A stretch of 13,622 bases of DNA from an uncultured Odoribacter sp. (GTDB taxonomy: Bacteria; Bacteroidota; Bacteroidia; Bacteroidales; Marinifilaceae): NCBI GenBank assembly GCA_905193145.1, contig CAJJNP010000081.1, forward strand, positions 1 through 13,622. Direction: 5' to 3'. The notes beneath the pieces were generated by a model. The model did no database searches. It had not been told where the DNA came from and was given only the letters and a program-made list of their open reading frames with translations. A program made the position numbers and the translations under genes. Positions 1 to 7,965 of this stretch are shown here, in pieces. The number at the start of each line of letters is the position of its first letter. The first letter of the stretch is position 1.

Positions 1-1
1 T

Positions 2-505
2 ATCCGATTTCCGAAAACGAGTCTTCATGAACTAAAACAGTTCAAAAAAATAAAGAAATACTACGAAAACACAAGTGACATAGAGGACTTGTATAACGTT
101 GAATTTGAAACCATCGAAACTTACTCTGAGGATAATTTTCAAATAAGTGAATTGTTAATTCATTCACATCATGAGCATAACCTTAGAGAGAATATGCTTG
201 GTCAAGAATGTACAGTGGAAGTGGGACAAGAACAAGAAGGCGTATGGGATGAAATTAAAGTTGGAGAAACGAAATATAGCCTTGCTTTAACTCAATCCTC
301 ATTGGAACAAATAGTTTTTAATGGTCAAAAATTCAATATAAAGAATAAAAACACTATAATACCACAATGCCAAATACTTGAGATTCAAAAAGAAAATGGC
401 AAGATGAGACAAATTACATTCAAGATTCTATCAGAATATGTATTTATAAAATATACGAACCGAACATTAACTGAATTTGAGGAGTTTAGCAATTTGAAAA
501 AATAA
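2..505 (+). CDS. Hypothetical protein, 5'-truncated by the window edge
   Basis: The frame is open from base 2 to a TAA stop at 503-505, giving 167 visible residues. The only in-frame candidate start in the first 150 bases is a TTG at 89, and codons read in the same frame continue to the left edge, so the true start lies before the window. The first visible part is lysine- and tyrosine-rich and probably helical (LHELKQFKKIKKYYEN). The rest alternates short hydrophobic and polar stretches, as in a beta-rich domain, and ends with a charged helix (TLTEFEEFSNLKK). I see no catalytic motif, membrane segment or Cys/His cluster, and I do not recognise the family. It lies 47 bp upstream of the giant ATPase gene on the same strand, so it could be the preceding gene of the same operon or an unrelated neighbour. 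Confidence 0.7.
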   Translation: MRFPKTSLHELKQFKKIKKYYENTSDIEDLYNVEFETIETYSEDNFQISELLIHSHHEHNLRENMLGQECTVEVGQEQEGVWDEIKVGETKYSLALTQSSLEQIVFNGQKFNIKNKNTIIPQCQILEIQKENGKMRQITFKILSEYVFIKYTNRTLTEFEEFSNLKK

Positions 506-523
506 GTTGAATCTGAAATTTTG
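494..523 (+). promoter_or_regulatory. Possible Bacteroidota-type promoter before the giant ATPase gene
   Basis: A TTG at 494-496 is followed after 19 bp by AAATTTTG at 516-523. The second element matches the Bacteroidota -7 consensus TAnnTTTG except at its first base, and the spacing is the usual one for that sigma factor. Transcription would start near 530, giving a leader of about 20-25 nt before the ATG at 553. The first element lies inside the last codons of the upstream gene. The region is so AT-rich that a match this good could arise by chance. If real, it would let genes 2 to 4 be transcribed independently of gene 1. Confidence 0.25.
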
Positions 524-552
524 AGGATACTAACAACTTAAAATAAATTATT

Positions 553-3500
553 ATGGCATATTTCAAAAATAAATATCAAATGCAGAAAGCTTCTGATGAA
601 GAAATTCGGGAGTTTTTTGCTTCAACCATATTTGAAGGCACCTTTTCAAATGAAGTAAAGAGTAATAATCATGCAGATTATTTCAAAGGGCACATTCACT
701 CGATCAAAGTTAATGGTGAGCCAACTAACGTAATCGGGTCATATATCAATGTGCCAACCGTTGCTAATGACATCGCAGAAGGTGAATGCACTTTTAAATG
801 CCGTGTAAAGGATGTTGTACGAACATCTCCATCACAAATAAACTTCACTTTATCACCAAAAACGCTGAGAAGTAAAAGTGCATCTAAAATTAACCTGCGT
901 ATTGAGCCAAGGGAAGGTGAACTGACAAATGAAGATTTATTTGAATTATGGGGTGTAGATGATTGTGAGTGTATTGGATATTATCATTTTGACTCGAAAT
1001 CCGGAGGTTATCTTATTGATGATCTTCGCAAAACCAATTTTGATCGCATACCACCATACCTTACAAATAAAAAGCCTATTACATTATGGCTTAAATATCC
1101 ACAAAAAGATATTGAACTTGATAATTATTACCGATTTACATGGAAACTGTCTTATAAAGATTCCAAAAATCCTTATGAGATATACCTTGACAACAGATAT
1201 TCGCTACAAACAATTACCCCAAAATGGTTTATAGACAAACTTTTTGAAGACAGACATAGCGATAAATCTAAAAATTTCGGCTCTGCTGCTAACTTTCTTG
1301 ATACATTAAGTAAACAGCTTAGTGCCAGAGAATCTACATTCGTGTATGAGCTTTTGCAAAATGCAAATGATTACCCTGTTGAAGGGCAAATGGTGGACGT
1401 TGAATTTCATATTACAGACAATTATCTGTTATTCCTACACTCTGGAGAGAAGTTCAATGTGAGAAACATATCTGGTATTTGTGGTATTAACGAGAAAGAA
1501 AAGATTGCAAATAGAAAAACCATTGGTTACAAAGGAATTGGTTTTAAGACCGTATTCCTCAATAATCATTATGTGTATTTGAGAACTGGAGATTATTCTT
1601 TCCGTTTTGACCAAGGAGAAACTCCAGAAAAGAAACGTGGAGGAAGAATTAAGCGTCAGGATGCCCCATTCCAAATTTTACCTATTTGGACTGAGCATGA
1701 TGAGGTATCTCCTGAGGTGAATTCTGTTTTTGATAAAGCTGCGCCAAAGTTCCAGGTAAAAATTGCATTGCGACCAGATAGCCCAAGGATATTACATTCT
1801 GGACGAAATTCTTATGAGAATCTTTTCCGGGAAGTATTTTCTGATTCTAATATTATCCTTTTTATTCCTAATATCAATTCTGTCCGTGTATTCATTAACG
1901 GTAATGAAGAACGTGCTTGTTATCGTAACAATGAAGAATGGATTGTAGGTGATTATGAAACAGAAATAGATCCTATCCTACAAAGACGTATCAACAAGAC
2001 CATTAAGAAGGGAAAGAGTCGTATACCTGAAAAATATACTGATTTTGACTGTACAAGGATATCATTTGCTTGCAAGCATACCGGTGCAATAATATCACAA
2101 ATTGATGATGCAACCTTATATTGCTATCTTCCAACTGGAGCTTCGTGGGGATTGCCATTCCTTATGAATACGGATATGATTCCTAAAGGTGATCGTAACG
2201 ACATTGAAACCGAAGTCGAGCTCCTTGAACTAGAAGAAAGCGATTTGGAAGAGAATGACAATATAAACTTGGAGGATATAAAGGGGAAAAATGGCGAAAC
2301 CAATTTCAATGAAGAATTGGCCTATGTAGCAGGTTCAAAGCTATTCATTTGGATTCGTGATTTGCTTACCTCAAAAAAATATCAACTTGGTTCTGTTTTT
2401 TCTTTGGTTCCTGATTTCAAGAAGTGTAAGAGAGAACATAAAGATTATTCAAGTTTTATAGAAAAATTTGAAGAAGCTTTCAACAACTGCATGGATACAG
2501 AAACTATCGTTCCTGTTCCTCAAGGTATCTCCCTTGTCAATAAGGTTATTTTAGATACAACTGGACTCAGCATATCTGGAATAATGTCCGATGACGAGTT
2601 CTGTAAATTCACGGGTATGAAAGATTATTATCTCCCATTGCCTATGCTACGCAAAGACAAGCATTTCAATTCTTTTTTAAAACGCTATGCTGAGGACGAT
2701 CAAATTTTTGATAAAGACTATCTTAAAAATCTTGTCTCTAATGACGATTTTAAAGAATGGCTTAAAGATCAAGACAATAATAATAAGTTCTTGAGCTTCC
2801 TTCTAGGTAACGATTATCTGGAAGATTACTTTGATGAAACCATATTCATAGAAGAGGAATGTGGAAAGCTTTTCTCAGCAAGTGATTTATATTACAATAT
2901 TGATGAGGAATTGAAAGATTTGTCTGCTTTTAGTTCCCATTTGTGCTATCTGTCATTCAAGACCCGTGATTTTTTCAAAGATAATGAGAAGTGGAATGAA
3001 ATTATCGATGGGCGGTTCGCTGAATATGATTCTGAAAGCTTTATAAACGACACTTTGTTAAGTGACAACTGGGATGAAACTGTTAAGGCTTTGAAGGAAT
3101 GGAATACCTCGTTCCATTTTTATAGTTATCTGGCTAAGAATAGTATTGTTCCAGACAACCTCTGTAGTCTGCCATTTTTCAAAGATGACCCAGAAGCGAC
3201 TGTTGAAGACGATTTCCATGATAAATTTATTTTCCTTTCTTCTTCAGAAGGAAAGAAAACATGCAGTGCATCATGGTTGTCTTCTGTTTCTTTCTGTTTT
3301 GTATCATCCAAATACGATACAGCTACGCTTAATTATTTTAAAGAGAATGCCGGAGTTTTAGACTATTCTGATGACATTATAGTAAATGACATTATTCAGT
3401 CAGAGGACTATCATGACAATATAAATGAATCTCAACAGGAAAACAAGGAGACCAGTGTAGCATTTGTAAAGTTCTGTTTTGAACATGAATCTTCATTTGG

Positions 3501-6500
3501 TAGTGGTTCTTTACGAGATTATACTCTGAACTCTTACGACTGCGATGGAGACCAGACTTCTGTACTGTCCGAAGACCATATCTATTTCCCTTCTGCATAT
3601 TTCGATGAGTACTCACAAAAAGATTGGTTGGATTGTGGCTGGATATATAGTATAGACCCAGATTATCTCAAAGTAGATAACGATAAAGAGAAGGTAAAGG
3701 CTTTCCTAAAAAAAACTTTCTATCTTGAAGAACTTGGTGCGGAGAACTTCTATACAGAAATTGTACGTCCAAAGATCAATAATATTATATCAAACACTAG
3801 TGGTGACAACGACAGGAATGGTTTAAAAAATATTGATTTCGTTTCTTACCTCGACCAGAACTACAAACTTGTTTTCGAACAAGAAAAAGATGCAGAAAGG
3901 TTTGAAGCGTTTATATTCTTGGCTGATGCTGAAGACGGAGGATTCTATGACATAGAATCAGATGCAACCTATATATATGCCTACGACTCAGAATTGAAGG
4001 AAATTCTGAATTCTGAATGGTTCCCAGCTAATATAGTGCACATGTGTACAAGCAAATATGGCGAATCTAAGTCAATACAGGCTATCAAAGCCAAGAAGTA
4101 TGATTTTGCATTTTTTTTCAACGATGTCATAGCTGAGGAACTTGATAATATCAATGACACTATAAATTCCAAGGAAGCGAGTATAGCATTTCATTCCTTC
4201 ATCATTGATCGTCTTGCTGACCTTACCGACAAGCAAAAGGAGGTAATGAAGGGGGCAAAGGTTTATCTTTATGGTAATGATGAAGCAAGTGACAGATCTG
4301 ATGGACATCATATATTAAGCAAGAGCGCACGAGAACTTGCATATATGGGTTTAGTTGATGTTTCCGACCTAGACATCATTGATCCAGATTATCACATAGA
4401 GGAGAACGAAGAGTATTGGAAAGTACGATTGGGAAATAAACAGTTTACTGTGACCGACTTCATTACTTGGCTGACTGATAATACAGATATGTTCTATTCA
4501 ACAATCGAAGACAAGGATAATAATATTAAATTCTGGAGATGGGTTAAAGGGTGCAACCTTACTGATCAAACACTTGGAAATCTTCCTGTTCTTCCTATCT
4601 ATCTTACAACAGATAAATATGTAGATTCTGATGATACAATCTACCTTTCAGATGACTATATCGAAGAAGGAGGATTAGAGACTATTGTAAGGAATTACCA
4701 TCTTGATGCCTCATTCATCAGTAGTGAATATATTGCTGAGGAAGACAATATTGATTCCTGGAAAGATTTCTGGGTAAAGATGGGCCTGAGATTTGAGATG
4801 GTAGATATTCTTATCGACACAATTGACAACAGATTATCAGAGACGGATGATGTTAAGTTGCCAGCTACAATTGCAAAGTATCGCTTGAAATTAGAAGAGC
4901 ACTACGAAGGAGATTTGATTTCTAATCTCCGAGATCTTCGTGTCAAGGCTCATGATGGTGAGTTTTATAGCCTATCTGAAGTTATTTATATTGATAGCGA
5001 AAAGGAAGAACCATTTAAATATATTGACATTCCAAATCAAGCTTCGTTTGCTACTGCTGACGAAAGGAAACTCATTATCGATATATTAGACAAAATTGAT
5101 GGTTGTAAAATCGTCAAGCTTACGGAGTGGCAAAAAGTTAAGATAGATCGTTATCTTGAAATTCAAAATGATAAAAATAATGAAGACCTACTTCGTTCTA
5201 TACACTTCCGTTTTGTGGATGAACTTGCGGCAATGTATAATGATGATAAGGATAGTTTCAAAGAGTTTGACCAGATTTCTAATGTACTCTTCTTGGATTC
5301 CGATGATGAGTTTACTGACGTCTCAGAAATGACAGAAGGTAGCCTATACAAACCATTTTGTGATTTCGAAAAATATGGTCTTGACTATGACTATATCTCT
5401 AATTCTTATTTACAAGAATGTACGAATGACATACGAAAGATGCTCAATAGAGTCTTCAAGATTCATTGCGATTTTAGAAAAGATGATATTGAAAATCTGT
5501 CAGACAGAGATTTCTCAATATATTTTTGGAGCCAGTATCTAATTAAAAGAGATACTGATATTAGTGGTATCAAGAAACTGATTGATGATAGGGAATTTGA
5601 CTCTGTAGAATGTATTCCAACAAAGGATTACATGAAGAAACCCAGTGAAATATATTCTCTAAGTATATCTTCATATGTCATAAAACATGTAGATGATTGG
5701 GAGAACAAATTACCTCTAAAAGAACTTCCAAATATTGAGTATGATAAGGACGAAAATCGTACTTTATTTGGTTTATTGTTAAATAAACCATCGAATTTAC
5801 GTCTGTCTTTTTGTGATTCATTGTATGCTCTTTTCAGCATTGCTGGCCAAGATCGAAGAGCTCAACTCTTGCTGTGGATGATAGAGACTTACGACGAGAA
5901 ATATGATGTAAATGTTACCGAATATAGAGCAGATGAATCTGCTAAGTGGAAGAATACAAAAAATGAGGATAAACCAATTATCGAATTGTATGCTTTGTCA
6001 TATAACGATAAGAAATTGGAGCAGTACTTTGGTAATCTTCCACAAATCATCAATAAGGATTACCTTCCATCCGGTCCAATTCCTTTCAAAAATGCATGTG
6101 ATATACTTCAGATAACGACTATTGAACCTGAAGATTTAATTGTAGACAAAATCGGTCAGGCCTCAAAGAATGAGGTGTATAAGAAAACATTAAGAGTTTA
6201 TGCATTGGTTCTTGCTGGATATGAAGATACGGAAAACTGGAAATCACGCTATCAAAAATACTGCGAGCTTATAGATGCGCTAAAGTTGTGGTGCTGTACA
6301 GCAATATCTATTAGATATAAAAAGGATGAGAAAATTTGCCAAAACTTAAAGAAATTTTATCGCGAAAAAGGTTCGGCAGATTTCTACTTTGTCAAGTCAT
6401 TGGACGAAAAACGAGTATTCAAACCATTTGTAGAGAATTTTATTGAGTATTTGGGAATTGAAGCAGACAAGGACTTCGTTGAAACCGTTATGGATAGTCG

Positions 6501-7965
6501 TGAAGCAGCACTGGAACTTGTCCAAGAAAACAATACTCTTATGCTTAATGATACCTTTAAGGATGAACTCGATCTTTTGATTCCTGGAATTAAAAGAGAA
6601 CTTAATGGTATAGAAGCTGATGATACTGATCTCGTTGATGAAGATACACGTCATACATTTACAGGTTATACAGATGAACCTGAGGATGACACTTCTGAAG
6701 ATGATAATCTTGAGGATAAACTATCAACAGAAAGCATTGACATTAAGAGCACTGAAAGAGAAGAAGATCATAATAATGCAATCGAGTATCTTCGTGAAGA
6801 AGAGTACTATGATGACGATGAACGTGAAGCTATTGAAAAGTCAGATGAAGATCTTGACGAAGATGACTTCTGTGATATCACAAAAATGTACTATAACTAT
6901 AATGGTGAAGAAATAGAAACTATATGTGAACACTATCGTAATGGTACTTGGGTACGTGGTCATTACCGCGATGGTTATTGGGTAAATGGCTATTGGAGAA
7001 GTTGCTCTAATGTTAGTTCTCATACACGGAGTGCAGGTTCGCATAATAATGGTAACAACTTTGAGCAAGAAGTTCCTTCTCAGAGTAATTCTACCTTATC
7101 ATCAAAACCATATTCACAACATACAGATGGTAATATAGATGTGATAGAACAGAAGAGAACTCGTTCTGATAAGAGCTCTACTCACGATTATCTAACAACA
7201 AGAGAACCTAGCAAGAGGAAGTCTTCTTCGAATGCGACTCCAACAAAAGCAGGTGAAGGTACACGTTCCTATAGTGACATGAACGGATGGGGGGATTCTG
7301 GAAGTAATTATACTCCACAAGCCCCCAAACCTTACTCACCTGAAGATGTAAGAAACTTCGGCTCTCATGGAGTGACTAGAACACTTGATGTTTTGGAACC
7401 AACTATGTCCGAAGTAGCTGAGATTAACAGAATTCTTGGTGAGGACCTCTCGTCAGAGCAAATAGCAGATCAAAACTACTTGGCTCAGTTGAGATTGTAC
7501 AACAATCTTGTTAAGAGAGGTATGACTCCAAATGAGAGTAAAGACGACTTTGTTCGCAACGCTCACATGAAGAATGAACATACTATTATCGGAGGCAAAT
7601 ATATTCATAAATGTAGTGCTGCCGGTGGCATCATGTATCTTTCACCATCAATTTGGAATAAGATTGCTGACGACAGATGCGTTGTATGTGTCTATCTCGG
7701 TGCGAAGTCGAACGAGTTTATGTACTTTAATTCGATTGATGATATTCTTGAATGGATTGGCGAAGATGACATTGTCATCAAGCTTACAGGTGAAGAAAAG
7801 GCAGATGTCGTTGAAGAACTCTATTCCGGAATTCTCAATGGTGTAAAGGGAACTGCTTATACCCTCATTAGAATTAACACCAACGAAAAGTACAATTCTC
7901 TCTTTGCTCAATTACCTAAAAATAATGAAATTAACGAAACAGAAGAAAACGAAGATGAGTATTAA
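553..7965 (+). CDS. Giant sacsin/NOV-like GHKL ATPase, 2470 aa
   Basis: The ATG at 553 follows an AT-rich leader with no clear Shine-Dalgarno, usual for Bacteroidota. A GHKL (Hsp90/MutL/histidine-kinase fold) ATP-binding module lies at residues 245-550. The N-box is ELLQNAND (E266, N270, D273), the G1-like box is HSGEKF (296-301), and the G2 box is GYKGIGFKT (325-333). A sacsin-like PFLMNTD...GDR segment follows at 535-548, then an acidic linker near 554-575. In G1 the usual Asp is His, as I recall from bacterial sacsin-like proteins. Residues 1-230 form an unassigned domain. Residues 600-2000 are a long soluble region with at least one degenerate repeat pair (about 1007-1075 and 1361-1424). 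Residues 2017-2106 are strongly acidic, 2127-2148 carry tandem HYRxGxWVxG motifs, 2152-2256 are a Ser/Asn-rich linker, and 2263-2455 form a compact C-terminal domain. No signal peptide or membrane segment is seen. I infer an ATP-gated switch or scaffold in a defence complex with the two downstream helicases. The GHKL call is strong; the role is inference. Confidence 0.85.
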   Translation: MAYFKNKYQMQKASDEEIREFFASTIFEGTFSNEVKSNNHADYFKGHIHSIKVNGEPTNVIGSYINVPTVANDIAEGECTFKCRVKDVVRTSPSQINFTLSPKTLRSKSASKINLRIEPREGELTNEDLFELWGVDDCECIGYYHFDSKSGGYLIDDLRKTNFDRIPPYLTNKKPITLWLKYPQKDIELDNYYRFTWKLSYKDSKNPYEIYLDNRYSLQTITPKWFIDKLFEDRHSDKSKNFGSAANFLDTLSKQLSARESTFVYELLQNANDYPVEGQMVDVEFHITDNYLLFLHSGEKFNVRNISGICGINEKEKIANRKTIGYKGIGFKTVFLNNHYVYLRTGDYSFRFDQGETPEKKRGGRIKRQDAPFQILPIWTEHDEVSPEVNSVFDKAAPKFQVKIALRPDSPRILHSGRNSYENLFREVFSDSNIILFIPNINSVRVFINGNEERACYRNNEEWIVGDYETEIDPILQRRINKTIKKGKSRIPEKYTDFDCTRISFACKHTGAIISQIDDATLYCYLPTGASWGLPFLMNTDMIPKGDRNDIETEVELLELEESDLEENDNINLEDIKGKNGETNFNEELAYVAGSKLFIWIRDLLTSKKYQLGSVFSLVPDFKKCKREHKDYSSFIEKFEEAFNNCMDTETIVPVPQGISLVNKVILDTTGLSISGIMSDDEFCKFTGMKDYYLPLPMLRKDKHFNSFLKRYAEDDQIFDKDYLKNLVSNDDFKEWLKDQDNNNKFLSFLLGNDYLEDYFDETIFIEEECGKLFSASDLYYNIDEELKDLSAFSSHLCYLSFKTRDFFKDNEKWNEIIDGRFAEYDSESFINDTLLSDNWDETVKALKEWNTSFHFYSYLAKNSIVPDNLCSLPFFKDDPEATVEDDFHDKFIFLSSSEGKKTCSASWLSSVSFCFVSSKYDTATLNYFKENAGVLDYSDDIIVNDIIQSEDYHDNINESQQENKETSVAFVKFCFEHESSFGSGSLRDYTLNSYDCDGDQTSVLSEDHIYFPSAYFDEYSQKDWLDCGWIYSIDPDYLKVDNDKEKVKAFLKKTFYLEELGAENFYTEIVRPKINNIISNTSGDNDRNGLKNIDFVSYLDQNYKLVFEQEKDAERFEAFIFLADAEDGGFYDIESDATYIYAYDSELKEILNSEWFPANIVHMCTSKYGESKSIQAIKAKKYDFAFFFNDVIAEELDNINDTINSKEASIAFHSFIIDRLADLTDKQKEVMKGAKVYLYGNDEASDRSDGHHILSKSARELAYMGLVDVSDLDIIDPDYHIEENEEYWKVRLGNKQFTVTDFITWLTDNTDMFYSTIEDKDNNIKFWRWVKGCNLTDQTLGNLPVLPIYLTTDKYVDSDDTIYLSDDYIEEGGLETIVRNYHLDASFISSEYIAEEDNIDSWKDFWVKMGLRFEMVDILIDTIDNRLSETDDVKLPATIAKYRLKLEEHYEGDLISNLRDLRVKAHDGEFYSLSEVIYIDSEKEEPFKYIDIPNQASFATADERKLIIDILDKIDGCKIVKLTEWQKVKIDRYLEIQNDKNNEDLLRSIHFRFVDELAAMYNDDKDSFKEFDQISNVLFLDSDDEFTDVSEMTEGSLYKPFCDFEKYGLDYDYISNSYLQECTNDIRKMLNRVFKIHCDFRKDDIENLSDRDFSIYFWSQYLIKRDTDISGIKKLIDDREFDSVECIPTKDYMKKPSEIYSLSISSYVIKHVDDWENKLPLKELPNIEYDKDENRTLFGLLLNKPSNLRLSFCDSLYALFSIAGQDRRAQLLLWMIETYDEKYDVNVTEYRADESAKWKNTKNEDKPIIELYALSYNDKKLEQYFGNLPQIINKDYLPSGPIPFKNACDILQITTIEPEDLIVDKIGQASKNEVYKKTLRVYALVLAGYEDTENWKSRYQKYCELIDALKLWCCTAISIRYKKDEKICQNLKKFYREKGSADFYFVKSLDEKRVFKPFVENFIEYLGIEADKDFVETVMDSREAALELVQENNTLMLNDTFKDELDLLIPGIKRELNGIEADDTDLVDEDTRHTFTGYTDEPEDDTSEDDNLEDKLSTESIDIKSTEREEDHNNAIEYLREEEYYDDDEREAIEKSDEDLDEDDFCDITKMYYNYNGEEIETICEHYRNGTWVRGHYRDGYWVNGYWRSCSNVSSHTRSAGSHNNGNNFEQEVPSQSNSTLSSKPYSQHTDGNIDVIEQKRTRSDKSSTHDYLTTREPSKRKSSSNATPTKAGEGTRSYSDMNGWGDSGSNYTPQAPKPYSPEDVRNFGSHGVTRTLDVLEPTMSEVAEINRILGEDLSSEQIADQNYLAQLRLYNNLVKRGMTPNESKDDFVRNAHMKNEHTIIGGKYIHKCSAAGGIMYLSPSIWNKIADDRCVVCVYLGAKSNEFMYFNSIDDILEWIGEDDIVIKLTGEEKADVVEELYSGILNGVKGTAYTLIRINTNEKYNSLFAQLPKNNEINETEENEDEY
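3571..4824 (+). repeat. Span holding two degenerate copies of a protein-level repeat in the giant ATPase
   Basis: Residues 1007-1075 (bases 3571-3777) and 1361-1424 (bases 4633-4824) share one pattern. An acidic residue pair leads into an IY[FL] strand (DHIYFPSAY and DTIYLSDDY), then about 20 residues later comes another Tyr-containing segment (DPDYL and SSEYI). A charged helix follows ending in a small hydrophobic turn (VKAFLKK and WKDFWVKMG), then a final amphipathic stretch ending in Ile. The DNA between and within copies is not repetitive, so this is ancient duplication at protein level, comparable in kind to the large repeats of eukaryotic sacsin. A further weaker resemblance may exist around residues 1590-1640. 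Judged by eye only. Confidence 0.35.
6931..6990 (+). repeat. Tandem 10-residue HYRxGxWVxG repeat
   Basis: Two adjacent 30-bp units encode HYRNGTWVRG (residues 2127-2136) and HYRDGYWVNG (2137-2146), followed by a third partial unit YWRS (2147-2150). The codons for the same residues differ at wobble positions (CAC/CAT, TAT/TAC, CGT/CGC, GGT/GGC), so the repeat is kept at protein level and is not a recent slippage event. Cysteines at 2125 and 2151 flank the block. It lies between the acidic linker and the Ser/Asn-rich linker of the giant ATPase. Similar aromatic and Gly-rich units ([YW]VxG[HY][YW]R) occur as short repeats in many bacterial proteins; their function is not known to me. Confidence 0.75.
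7955..7965 (+). other. 11-bp stop/start overlap between ATPase and SF1 helicase genes
   Basis: The helicase ATG at 7955-7957 lies inside the last codons of the ATPase gene, whose TAA is 7963-7965. A purine-rich run just upstream (AGAAGAAAACGAAG, 7941-7954) may serve as a weak ribosome-binding region. This arrangement points to translational coupling and roughly matched synthesis of the two proteins. Confidence 0.7.

Noticed and set aside
3988..4009. Inverted repeat TCAGAATT / AATTCTGA with a 6-base spacer
   Set aside because: Short, intragenic and overlapping a small ATTCTGA direct repeat; no regulatory context.
5769..5790. Perfect inverted repeat with 9-bp arms and a 4-base loop (TGGTTTATT...AATAAACCA)
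   Set aside because: It lies inside the giant ORF, is AT-rich with no following T-run, and encodes ordinary residues. Chance is a sufficient explanation in 7 kb of AT-rich sequence.
6620..6916. A 98-codon + strand frame rich in Met/Ile/Leu/Lys
   Set aside because: It is the shifted reading of the GAT/GAA-rich acidic linker of the giant ATPase; its odd composition follows from that codon bias.
7904..7954. Upstream TTG (7904) or ATG (7925) as start of the SF1 helicase
   Set aside because: These would add up to 17 low-complexity Lys-rich residues and lengthen the overlap to as much as 62 bp. ATG 7955 gives a short coupled overlap and a normal N-terminus.
553..7965. Calling the giant protein HtpG/Hsp90, MutL or a histidine kinase
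   Set aside because: The GHKL boxes are present, but the sacsin-like PFLMNTD...GDR segment, the His in G1 and the 2470-residue length do not fit. No DHp or receiver domain and no MutL transducer domain is visible.
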